Source: a virus. Taken from it: a stretch of DNA of 22,501 nt. A program made the position numbers and the translations under genes. The stretch spans positions 1 through 22,501 of the IMG/VR virus record IMGVR_UViG_3300027896_003172; one strand, 5' to 3'. Below are positions 5,252 to 11,680 of the stretch, piece by piece (position 1 is the first letter of the stretch; every line of letters begins with the position of its first letter). Under the pieces are notes generated by a model, which saw only the letters and a program-made list of their open reading frames with translations, made no database searches and was not told the DNA's origin.

Positions 5252-5941
5252 ATGTTACCGGAAGAGTTACTTCACGCAGCGAACTTGAACGCGTTATGGC
5301 ATCGAGGAGAGAAAGGAGGAGTTCGATTCGAACGCACTACGGAGCACTTTCTAGCTACCCCGTTTGCAAACACGAGTCTTTCGGGGTGCAAGTTCGTGGG
5401 ATGCTCCTTCTACGGGATCAATTTCGAAGACACTATCTTCATTGGCTCCGAGTTCTTAGGCTGCTCGTTTCAGGCATGTGAGTTTCCTACGACGTGGTTC
5501 AAGCAAGCGAAGCTCACCGCAACTCGCTTTCGCCAATGCCGCTTTCGAGACACGCGCTTCAACTATGCACGCCTGAACGGAGTTCATTTCGATCATTGCA
5601 TAGTCAACGCCAACTTTGAACGTGCGAGTATGTACAACTCCGTTCTAACGTTCAGCGATCTCTACGAAGCTGCAACCGAGGCAACCCAAGGCATCTTGCG
5701 CGTTGGTCCAATCGGTAGTCGTGGAGACATTCTCTGGGCAGTATATCACGAAGGCGAGCCCGACGAGCATCTGTATCTTAAGACTGGTTGCTTCTGGGGC
5801 ACTTATGCCGACTTCACTCGTGAGCTCAAAGCAAACCACGAACCTGACGGACGCCACTATCGTGAATATCAAGCCGCGCTAAAGCTTATTTTGTTATGGC
5901 GCGACGACGAAGCTGAGGAGGCCCAACGTGAAACTGATTAA
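5252..5941 (+). CDS. pentapeptide-repeat protein, 229 aa
   Basis: ATG 5252 follows AGGAGG (5241-5246). Residues about 30-135 are pentapeptide repeats with a hydrophobic residue (F, L or I) at the centre of each five, e.g. FANTSLSGCKFVGCSFYGIN and later RFRQCRFRDTRFNYARLNG, which build a right-handed beta-helix. Residues about 145-220 form a separate domain (RVGPIGSRGDILWAV, then LKTGCFWGTYADF, then YREYQAALKLILLW), seen in other phage pentapeptide proteins as far as I recall, of unknown role. Some family members mimic DNA and protect or inhibit gyrase; here the position just before ligase and helicase suits a DNA-metabolism role, but this is inference. The 3' end overlaps the ligase start. 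Confidence 0.85.
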   Translation: MLPEELLHAANLNALWHRGEKGGVRFERTTEHFLATPFANTSLSGCKFVGCSFYGINFEDTIFIGSEFLGCSFQACEFPTTWFKQAKLTATRFRQCRFRDTRFNYARLNGVHFDHCIVNANFERASMYNSVLTFSDLYEAATEATQGILRVGPIGSRGDILWAVYHEGEPDEHLYLKTGCFWGTYADFTRELKANHEPDGRHYREYQAALKLILLWRDDEAEEAQRETD

Positions 5942-6785
5942 CCCAATGCTTGCAAAAGTTGCTCCCGAGGGATACGACCTGCATAGATATATCATCGAAC
6001 CAAAGTATGATGGTATACGCTGTATTGCTTACGGGTCGCAGTTAATTAACCGCTCAATGATCGATGTTACTGATCGCTTTCCTGAAATTAAGCAGCCGTA
6101 CAAAGATGCAGTCCTTGACGGTGAGCTCGTTTGCTTTAATGCTCAAGGAGTGCCTGACTTTCAGCTAATGCAGCGGCGTATGAATCGCTTCTACGACATT
6201 GCAGAGCAGGCGCGTCTTTATCCAGCGACGTTTGTAGTGTTTGATCTGCTTGAACAGCATGGCCTTAACCTATTGCAGACGCCTCTTTGGCGACGCAAGA
6301 CCTACCTCGGACAGCTAGGTGATCTTACTCACGCCCCTTCTGTAGTAGGGTATACCGCTTCGTACGTCGAGGCACTTGTTGAACAGGGGTGGGAAGGCGC
6401 AATGGCCAAACGAGACGAGTCACCTTACAGGCCGGGGTCGCGTACGCTTGATTGGTTAAAAATCAAACTACGCAAGCAGACAGTCGTTACGGTGCACGGC
6501 GTTACGCCAGGCATCGGTCATCGCCGTGACTTGTTCGGTGCGATGATCGGAGCAATGGACAACAATCACATCGGCGATATCGGCACTGGCTTCACTGATG
6601 ATGAAGCATCTAATATGCTCGACTTATTTAGCGAGTGCCGATCGGAAACGCCTACGCTGTCCGGCTACAGAGGCCCTGTACTATTCTGGATGGTACCTGT
6701 AATTAAGATTCGCGTTAGCTATATCGAGATCACCAACGCGGGGCAGTTGCGACATCCGTCGTTCCTCGCGTTGGCGAATGTCTGA
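5928..6785 (+). CDS. ATP-dependent DNA ligase, 285 aa
   Basis: The enzyme seals nicks in DNA through a lysyl-AMP intermediate. Visible nucleotidyltransferase motifs are EPKYDGIR with nucleophile Lys26 (motif I), VLDGELV (motif III, about 65-71), FVVFDLLE (IIIa, about 103-110), EGAMAKR with Lys161 (IV) and DWLKIKLRK at 175-183 (V). The C-terminal 100 residues fit an OB-fold. The size is that of a minimal phage ligase. GTG 5928 lies behind GAGGAGG in the end of the previous gene. The stop overlaps the helicase start, so the two are coupled. It most likely joins Okazaki fragments and recombination products. Confidence 0.95.
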   Translation: MKLINPMLAKVAPEGYDLHRYIIEPKYDGIRCIAYGSQLINRSMIDVTDRFPEIKQPYKDAVLDGELVCFNAQGVPDFQLMQRRMNRFYDIAEQARLYPATFVVFDLLEQHGLNLLQTPLWRRKTYLGQLGDLTHAPSVVGYTASYVEALVEQGWEGAMAKRDESPYRPGSRTLDWLKIKLRKQTVVTVHGVTPGIGHRRDLFGAMIGAMDNNHIGDIGTGFTDDEASNMLDLFSECRSETPTLSGYRGPVLFWMVPVIKIRVSYIEITNAGQLRHPSFLALANV

Positions 6786-8019
6786 GATACTAATACCTAG
6801 GCAGTATCAAATCGATGGCATTGCATTCTTGAGTCGTCTTAAGCGTGCAATGCTTACTGATGCCCCTGGCTTAGGTAAAACGATTCAGGCATCAGAAGCC
6901 GCTGTCAAACCCGTCCTAGTGACTGCGCCATCTTACTTGGTGGAGCACTGGGCGGAGTTTTTGTCTACGCAATTTCCGGACGACAGAATCACGGTCGCAC
7001 AGGGCAGTCGTACACAACGCGAGCGAGCACTTGATACTGAAGCTGAATGGTGCATCGTCAATCACCAAATGCTGCGTACGTACGCTATGCCCAAAGTAGC
7101 GACGTTCATCGTTGACGAGTCGCATCACTTCAAATCACACGTTGCAGAAATGGCGCAAGATGCTTTGATTATCGCCTTGCAAGTGCCGCGTGTCTATTTG
7201 CTTACGGCTACGCCTATCGTTCGAGAGCCGGATGATATGTTTATGCAACTACGTCTCATTGATCCAACTCGGTTCAAAAGCTACGATCAGTTCGTGGAAG
7301 CCTATTGCAGGTACTACTGGGGGCCGTTTAAGCGAGTCATCGCCGGTCTCAAGAAGGGTACGAACTTCAAAGAGGTTGTTGCACTATACGCGCTAGGTCG
7401 CACATACGAACAAGTCCGGCTACAACTACCTGAGCTCATTGAGCAAAAGCTAACGATTACTCCGGAGCCGGCACTGATGCAGCGCTATCGACGCGCCAAG
7501 GCGGAGTATCGTCTTGACGCGCGAGTCATTAGCAATCCACTTGAGTTGCTACGTGAGTTACGCCGTATGACTGTTTGTAAGCAGAAGCTTGAAGTAGTCC
7601 AAGCACTAGTAGAAGACTCTCCTGGATCGAGTGTCGTGTTTTGCTGGTTCCGCGAGACCGCGCAACAACTTGCGACGTTGCTTCAGGCGCCTTTAATTAC
7701 GGGTGCTCTTAAGCCTGATGAGCGACGTAAAATGGCGCTAGAGCAACACAAAGTAATTGTGGCGACCATCGCCGCTCTCAGTGAAGGCGTTGATCTTAGC
7801 TTTGCGAAAACCGTAATTTTCGCTGAGCAGGATTATACGCCAGGGCGAATGCATCAAGCAATCTCGCGAGTCCACCGGTGGACCACCGACATGGCCCCTG
7901 TGCGAGTGTTCTATGTCCTCATGAAACAAACAGTAGATGAGGTGATTCACCGCTGTGTTGATCGACGTATATCTAGTATGCACGAAGTACTTTCAATTGC
8001 TCTACAGGATGATGTTTAG
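6778..8019 (+). CDS. SNF2-like DEAD/DEAH superfamily 2 helicase, 413 aa
   Basis: Two RecA-like domains are visible. The first has a Q-motif-like start (PRQYQIDGIAFL), Walker A DAPGLGKT (residues 28-35, Lys34), DESH at 113-116 and LTATP at 142-146. The second has EGVDLS and the arginine-finger motif QAISRVHR (360-367). The order and spacing match SNF2-type phage ATPases, which move along or remodel DNA. The length is at the short end, with no extra domains. ATG 6778 overlaps the ligase stop. It ends 17 bases before promoter P3, with no terminator between. A role in replication or recombination is likely; direct helicase activity is not proven by motifs. Confidence 0.93.
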   Translation: MSEILIPRQYQIDGIAFLSRLKRAMLTDAPGLGKTIQASEAAVKPVLVTAPSYLVEHWAEFLSTQFPDDRITVAQGSRTQRERALDTEAEWCIVNHQMLRTYAMPKVATFIVDESHHFKSHVAEMAQDALIIALQVPRVYLLTATPIVREPDDMFMQLRLIDPTRFKSYDQFVEAYCRYYWGPFKRVIAGLKKGTNFKEVVALYALGRTYEQVRLQLPELIEQKLTITPEPALMQRYRRAKAEYRLDARVISNPLELLRELRRMTVCKQKLEVVQALVEDSPGSSVVFCWFRETAQQLATLLQAPLITGALKPDERRKMALEQHKVIVATIAALSEGVDLSFAKTVIFAEQDYTPGRMHQAISRVHRWTTDMAPVRVFYVLMKQTVDEVIHRCVDRRISSMHEVLSIALQDDV

Positions 8020-8036
8020 TCCAAATTTTTGCGGTC

Positions 8037-8065
8037 TTGACTTTTTCGCAAAAAGGGCGTATAAT
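8037..8065 (+). promoter_or_regulatory. sigma70-like promoter P3
   Basis: TTGACT (8037-8042), a 17-base spacer and TATAAT (8060-8065) match consensus. The stretch from AAATTTTTGCGG (8023-8034) to AATC (8070-8073) is almost identical to P1. It would transcribe the cassette from 8131 and perhaps the whole replication region, as no terminator is seen downstream. Confidence 0.85.
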
Positions 8066-8130
8066 TAGTACAATCTTTTGGAACAACTATCACAAGTTGA
8101 TGTCGATGGCTTATGCCTTGGAGGTGTCAG

Positions 8131-8412
8131 ATGACCAACGAAGAAACGATCGGTCGCGCACTACTGCGTATTGGACACTGTGACCCCGATAATGAAGATT
8201 CGGTCCAGGTTGAAATTATCTTTACGAAGCACTCGCAAACGTGGTTCGTTAATGTTTACATCGATGACGTTGTTGCTAGCGAGGGTCAGGGGAAGACTCT
8301 TCTTGAAGCAATGATCGCTGCGCAGCTTATTATTGAACTTTGTAAAGATTGCCCGTTGCCTGGTTTACCTAACTGCCCTACGTATCCTCATTGCGATGCT
8401 GATGAGTCATGA
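8131..8412 (+). CDS. hypothetical protein, 93 aa
   Basis: ATG 8131 is preceded by TTGGAGG (8118-8124). A start at 8113 is possible but lies ahead of the ribosome site. The sequence begins MTNEETIGRALLRIGHC, has a strand-rich middle (VQVEIIFTKHSQTWFVNVYI) resembling a small alpha/beta domain, and ends with a Cys/Pro segment (CKDCPLPGLPNCPTYPHC), which might bind a metal. It is the first gene after P3. Its TGA overlaps the next ATG (ATGA). The family is not recognised. Confidence 0.72.
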   Translation: MTNEETIGRALLRIGHCDPDNEDSVQVEIIFTKHSQTWFVNVYIDDVVASEGQGKTLLEAMIAAQLIIELCKDCPLPGLPNCPTYPHCDADES

Positions 8413-8501
8413 AAAGTTGTCTTCTAGGCTGTTTTACAGTCTTCGGGTTGATATTTCTATTCGGCGTTCTTATTAGCTTTGCAGGTGCGCTTGTTAGATG
8501 A
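8409..8501 (+). CDS. single-span membrane micro-protein, 30 aa
   Basis: ATG 8409 overlaps the stop of the previous gene, and its own TGA (8499-8501) overlaps the next ATG (8498). It is nearly all hydrophobic (CLLGCFTVFGLIFLFGVLIS, then FAGALVR), making one membrane span with two Cys near the N-terminus. It sits just before the RlpA-like gene and could be a holin-like partner, but nothing beyond size and context supports this. Confidence 0.55.
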   Translation: MKSCLLGCFTVFGLIFLFGVLISFAGALVR

Positions 8502-8884
8502 ATATAATACTCGCCGGGCTAGCATTGATACTGGCAGCAAATTCAAAGCCTACAGTTATAACAACATATGGCATCGACGATATATTTTACGGCAGGCGCA
8601 CGGCTAGCAGTTGGCACCATCAAACACCGTCAGGAGCACCTGAAGTTGTCAACGACACATACATGGGCGCAGCAAGCAACGTATTTCCATTCGGAACGCG
8701 CTTGCGGGTGTTCCTGACGGCTGAATGTACTGGTGAGTCAGTTCAGCCGCGGTTCGTAGATGTAACAGTAGTTGATCGCTTAGCTATAGGCTTTAATTCG
8801 TACATCGATCTATGGCCAGCCCCAGCAGCCGTGTTAGGCCTCGGCAAGGGGGGCTGTGGTTTAGGAGAAGTCGTTGTACTATGA
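8498..8884 (+). CDS. RlpA-like double-psi beta-barrel protein, 128 aa
   Basis: The first 14 residues are hydrophobic (MNIILAGLALILAA) and could be a signal peptide, though without the usual basic residue. The rest matches the RlpA/expansin-like barrel: TTYGIDDIFYGRRTAS, then GAASNVFPFGTRLRV, then VDVTVVDRLAIGF, then IDLWPAPAAVLGLGKGGCG. Family members bind or cleave peptidoglycan. The Asp of the VDR motif is kept, but the His usual before the PFGT motif is replaced (AASNVFPFGT), so cleavage is doubtful. Flanked by two membrane micro-proteins with ATGA overlaps on both sides, it may belong to a cell-wall or lysis cassette. Confidence 0.75.
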   Translation: MNIILAGLALILAANSKPTVITTYGIDDIFYGRRTASSWHHQTPSGAPEVVNDTYMGAASNVFPFGTRLRVFLTAECTGESVQPRFVDVTVVDRLAIGFNSYIDLWPAPAAVLGLGKGGCGLGEVVVL

Positions 8885-8970
8885 AGCTCATATGGAAGAT
8901 TCTCTTAGGGCTATTGATCTTTGTATTGGTTATCTTTGATGCATGGTTTATTTGCACTGTATTGTTGTGA
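8881..8970 (+). CDS. single-span membrane micro-protein, 29 aa
   Basis: ATG 8881 overlaps the stop of the RlpA-like gene (ATGA). The product is one hydrophobic helix (MKLIWKILLGLLIFVLVIFD, then AWFICTVLL) with two basic residues at the N-terminus, suggesting N-in orientation. Its TGA ends at the first base of the tRNA-like sequence. It is too short for family recognition. Confidence 0.5.
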   Translation: MKLIWKILLGLLIFVLVIFDAWFICTVLL

Positions 8971-9053
8971 GCGGTGTTCACCCGGCAGGTGTGTGTCCCC
9001 CGGCACAGTCGAGAGCCCAGCACTCGATTCCAGGTTCAACTCCTGGCGCCGCT
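8970..9053 (+). tRNA. tRNA-like sequence, long-variable-arm type, odd anticodon arm
   Basis: AGCGGTG (8970-8976) pairs with CGCCGCT (9047-9053) as a 7-bp acceptor stem. CCAGG/CCTGG (9030-9034, 9042-9046) with loop TTCAACT is a textbook T arm. TCGAG/CTCGA (9009-9013, 9023-9027) could be a long variable arm. The D arm (CACC/GGTG around a 5-base loop) and the anticodon arm (TGTG/CACA around TCCCCCGG, 8996-9003) fit poorly, with no normal 7-base loop and U33. No CCA is encoded. It may be a decayed or unusual tRNA; no anticodon can be assigned with confidence. Confidence 0.45.
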
Positions 9054-9080
9054 CTTGTACTTTAGTTTAAGGAGGTGCGT

Positions 9081-9956
9081 ATGAGAATCACAGTGACCGA
9101 GCGGGGCATCTTCAAACGATGCCGAAGGCAGTGGGATTATAATAGTTTTAACCGGCAAGGGTTAGCTAGGATAATCTCCAAGGGGGCACTTGCAACAGGC
9201 CGGTTAGTGCACCAAGCGCTAGCAAACTGGTTGCTACATCCGGACCAAGACCTCGTAGGCATTTACATGGGTCTTGCGGATGATGAGCTTACGAACGTCA
9301 AAGTTCAGTATCAGAAGCAAGTCGGAGCGGAGATCAGTGACGCGGAGCTAGGCGGAGTTTACGATGCAATTCTAGTCGGCCATACGGTTATGGATAACTA
9401 TCAAAAGTACTATCATAAGCCGCTGCCTGATGGTTATACTTTAGTTGCACCAGAACAACAACTCGCAGCAATCATTCCGGGCACAGAGCACTTTCTCGAA
9501 GGCAAGCTAGACGCTATCATCAAGCACGCAAATGGTCTTTTGTTCGTGCTTGAACATAAAACGTTCAGCATGATGCCTAAAGAAGCCGACTTGCAAATGA
9601 ACGACCAGTTCTTAGCCTATACATGGTTACTTAAGCAATTCGCACAGGGCGCGCGGATAGGCGGACTGGTCTATGATGGTGTTTCAAAGAAAGCTAGCGC
9701 GAAGGGCGGGCTCGCCGATTTATTTTTGAGGCTGACCTTGCTACGCCCACCTGAAGAGCTAGAAGAGTTCGAGCACAACCTTCAGGCGGAAGTGCTTGAC
9801 ATGGCTGATGCGCGGATCTATCCGAATCGGCAGTGGGCAGGTTGTTGGGATTGCGACTACAATGACTTGTGCAGCGCGCAAAGCCGTGGCGAAGATGTTG
9901 AGTATCTTAAGTCGCAGTATTATATGCCAAGGCAGAAAGTAGAAGAGCCTGAATGA
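9081..9956 (+). CDS. Cas4/RecB-like PD-(D/E)XK nuclease with Fe-S cysteines, 291 aa
   Basis: ATG 9081 follows AAGGAGG (9069-9075). The nuclease core has GKLDAI with Asp144 and LEHKT with Glu158 and Lys160, the D...ExK of this superfamily. Four cysteines suit a 4Fe-4S cluster: Cys14 in FKRCRRQW, and Cys255, 258 and 264 in CWDCDYNDLC (CX2CX5C), as in Cas4 and AddB-type nucleases. Such enzymes trim DNA ends in recombination or repair. It leads the recombination group with the Sak4-like ATPase and DUF669 protein. There is no Cas1/Cas2 or CRISPR nearby, so it is a phage recombination nuclease. The stop overlaps the HNH remnant start. Confidence 0.88.
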   Translation: MRITVTERGIFKRCRRQWDYNSFNRQGLARIISKGALATGRLVHQALANWLLHPDQDLVGIYMGLADDELTNVKVQYQKQVGAEISDAELGGVYDAILVGHTVMDNYQKYYHKPLPDGYTLVAPEQQLAAIIPGTEHFLEGKLDAIIKHANGLLFVLEHKTFSMMPKEADLQMNDQFLAYTWLLKQFAQGARIGGLVYDGVSKKASAKGGLADLFLRLTLLRPPEELEEFEHNLQAEVLDMADARIYPNRQWAGCWDCDYNDLCSAQSRGEDVEYLKSQYYMPRQKVEEPE

Positions 9957-10174
9957 GCACTCTAAAGACCGTCGCATTGCGCTTCTGGAGCAAAGTTGAC
10001 AAGAGTGGTTCAAAGGCTCGCTTCGCAAGTAAGTTAACTGTCGAACAAGTGCGAGAGATTCGTTTCCTACTTTCTACTGGAACGCTTCAGAGAATCATTG
10101 CAGAAGAGTATGACGTGTCTCCAACAACAATATCTATGATCGCGCGGGACGCCGCGTGGAAGGGGTTACAATGA
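9953..10174 (+). CDS. HNH endonuclease remnant lacking the nuclease core, 73 aa
   Basis: ATG 9953 overlaps the nuclease gene's stop. The start (LRFWSKVDKSG at about residues 9-19) is the same as in the three full HNH proteins. It then jumps directly to the C-terminal helix-turn-helix (KLTVEQVREIRFLLSTG, then IIAEEYDVSPTTISMI, residues 27-62), ending DAAWKGLQ like the others. The DECW segment and all HNH Cys/His residues are gone, yet the frame is open. It looks like an in-frame deletion of about 75 residues. It may be a decaying relic or a reused small DNA-binding protein. Its last codons (TGGAAGGGG) provide the ribosome site for the next gene. Confidence 0.8.
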   Translation: MSTLKTVALRFWSKVDKSGSKARFASKLTVEQVREIRFLLSTGTLQRIIAEEYDVSPTTISMIARDAAWKGLQ

Positions 10175-10998
10175 ACGAGGTCATTATCAAGTCGCGCGTA
10201 CCTACTGAAGAGCAGGAGCGCTTCGCAGGCTTACGAGTTCAGCGTCCGCAAGAGTTGCCGGGCTGGGGCTTGTGCATGGCTATTTATGGTGCACCTGGCT
10301 CTGGCAAGACAACGTTTGCATCTGATGCTCAGGACTCTCCGTTCGGTTCACCAGTCGTGTTTCTTGATGCAGAGTCTGGTATCCGCTCGGTAGGACACCG
10401 CCGAGACATCGATGTGATCCAGATTTCTTCGTGGGGTCAAGTGCAGACATTCATGAACGCACTTAAGCAGCAAGCAGATCCACGCTGGCGAACAATTGTT
10501 CTAGACAACATGAGCGAGCTACAAGCGATGGCAATCAAGGCAGCTCAAGGCGATTCTGAGATGCCGCAGATTCAACACTACGGCAAAGCAACATCGGACA
10601 TTCTTCAACTGACGCGTACTTGTCGTGATATTGCTCGATTACGCTCAACGAACTTTATCATGATCGCTTGGGAGTCGCCAGAGAAAGACGAAGCGACAGG
10701 CGTTATCAAACGTGATATCGGCTTTTCGCCTAGCCTTGCGAAAACGTTTCCCGGCCTAGTTGATCAGGTTGGATATCTCGTATCGAATGATCAGCCGCCA
10801 TTTCTTCGCACGATGCATTTCGAATCCAGCACACGAACCGCAGCGAAATTCCGTCGTAGTCAAAGTGAGGCCGCTGCAGCTATTCCATTAACATTCTCTT
10901 ACAAGCTTGAAGACCAGCCGTTAGTCGATCTTTTAGCCACGCTCGTCGGTGAAAAGCCGTGGCCTAAAGATAAATATCCAGTCCGCGCAGCTAGATGA
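10171..10998 (+). CDS. Sak4-like / AAA_24 phage recombination ATPase, 275 aa
   Basis: ATG 10171 overlaps the previous stop and has GGAAGGGG upstream; an in-frame start at 10156 would lie before it. The RecA-like core has Walker A GAPGSGKT (residues 40-47) and a Walker B-like strand TIVLDNMSEL with Asp112. The family (AAA_24, including Sak4 recombinases) helps anneal single strands in phage recombination and typically travels with a DUF669 single-strand-binding protein, as here (11068). The C-terminus ends in a short Pro/Lys tail (EKPWPKDKYP). The function is inferred from motifs and this pairing. Confidence 0.88.
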   Translation: MNEVIIKSRVPTEEQERFAGLRVQRPQELPGWGLCMAIYGAPGSGKTTFASDAQDSPFGSPVVFLDAESGIRSVGHRRDIDVIQISSWGQVQTFMNALKQQADPRWRTIVLDNMSELQAMAIKAAQGDSEMPQIQHYGKATSDILQLTRTCRDIARLRSTNFIMIAWESPEKDEATGVIKRDIGFSPSLAKTFPGLVDQVGYLVSNDQPPFLRTMHFESSTRTAAKFRRSQSEAAAAIPLTFSYKLEDQPLVDLLATLVGEKPWPKDKYPVRAAR

Positions 10999-11067
10999 AA
11001 GGAGGGTTAGCGCCACGGTCGGGTACGTTCGCCACGTCGTTCAACTAGTGCATAAGGAGTTATCATC

Positions 11068-11463
11068 ATGGTTAAGGTAAACTTTTCTGGTATCAAAGAG
11101 TTCACGCCGATTCCTGACGGAACCTATGCTGCGACCTTGTCCGGCACGAAGCTTGTAGCGGAAGCTAAAACCTCGAAGCAACCGTACATTGAGCTGTCGT
11201 TCACTATCTCGGAAGGCGAGCATGTTGGTCGTCGTCAGTTTCGCAACCTGAGCTTGACCCCGCAGGCTTTATGGGCTTTCAAGCAAGCAATGGTTCGCCT
11301 CGGAGCCGATCCCTCGGAGTTCTCTGGTGAACTGGAGCTCGAAGAAGTTGCCGCTCTCGCGGCTAATTACGTTGGATCGCCTTGTCGGATTGCCGTAGCT
11401 CAGCGCGAATACAATGGCGAGATTCGTAATGACGTTAAAGCCATCCTTGCCCCTGAGTACTAA
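11068..11463 (+). CDS. DUF669 family, single-strand DNA-binding-like protein, 131 aa
   Basis: ATG 11068 follows AAGGAG (11054-11059). The sequence matches the DUF669 pattern: VNFSGIKEFTPIPDGTYAA at the start, KLVAEAKTSKQPYIELSFTI, GRRQFRNLSLTPQALWAFK, then NYVGSPCRIAVAQREYNGE. Family members behave as phage single-strand-binding proteins with OB-like folds and pair with Sak4-like ATPases. The C-terminus lacks the acidic tip of host SSB. Just after its stop lies the hairpin cluster at 11465-11560, and a small ORF overlaps its 3' end. Confidence 0.88.
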   Translation: MVKVNFSGIKEFTPIPDGTYAATLSGTKLVAEAKTSKQPYIELSFTISEGEHVGRRQFRNLSLTPQALWAFKQAMVRLGADPSEFSGELELEEVAALAANYVGSPCRIAVAQREYNGEIRNDVKAILAPEY

Positions 11464-11680
11464 TCCTCTTAGAGAGGGTCTCGAGAGACAGCTGCAGTAC
11501 CTCGAAGCACTGTCTCTCGAGGTTATAGGCGATGTAGATCAGCCACAGATCTGCATCGCCTGTTTCTGTCTACCCGACGAATGCCAGTGTAGAGCACAGA
11601 TTCTATGGCCACTGCCTCACGCAATCAATCTACTTAGACAGAGAATCGCAGCGATGTGTGGAGAAAACTATGGACGTTAG
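11414..11680 (+). CDS. doubtful small Cys-containing protein, 88 aa
   Basis: The frame runs from ATG 11414 (or ATG 11429), inside the DUF669 gene, to TAG 11678-11680, inside the start of the primase gene. Neither start has a clear ribosome site. The product has five cysteines in CIACFCLPDECQC (about residues 47-59), a possible metal site. Most of its coding DNA coincides with long hairpins (11465-11560), so the region could be a structured element with the ORF incidental, or both. It is kept because it would fill the only sizeable gap (about 200 bases) between two firm genes. Confidence 0.45.
   Translation: MARFVMTLKPSLPLSTNPLREGLERQLQYLEALSLEVIGDVDQPQICIACFCLPDECQCRAQILWPLPHAINLLRQRIAAMCGENYGR
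11465..11560 (+). other. tandem long hairpins between DUF669 and primase genes
   Basis: Three adjacent inverted repeats: CCTCT/AGAGG (11465-11469, 11473-11477); a perfect 12-bp CTCGAGAGACAG/CTGTCTCTCGAG (11480-11491, 11510-11521) with an 18-base loop; and a 13-bp GGCGATGTAGATC/GATCTGCATCGCC (11528-11540, 11548-11560) with one T/G pair and a 7-base loop. Weaker pairs follow (11566-11573 with 11589-11599; 11599-11604 with 11642-11647). No T-run follows. It could be a replication-origin structure next to the primase gene, or a structured RNA. Confidence 0.65.

Noticed and set aside
9081-9956. CRISPR-associated Cas4 and a CRISPR array
   Set aside because: No Cas1/Cas2 and no repeat-spacer array is seen in the window. 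The protein sits in a phage recombination group.
9953-10185. Start-codon duplication at the HNH remnant
   Set aside because: ATGAGCACTCTAAAG against ATGAACGAGGTCATT share only the first few bases, too little to count as a fourth case.
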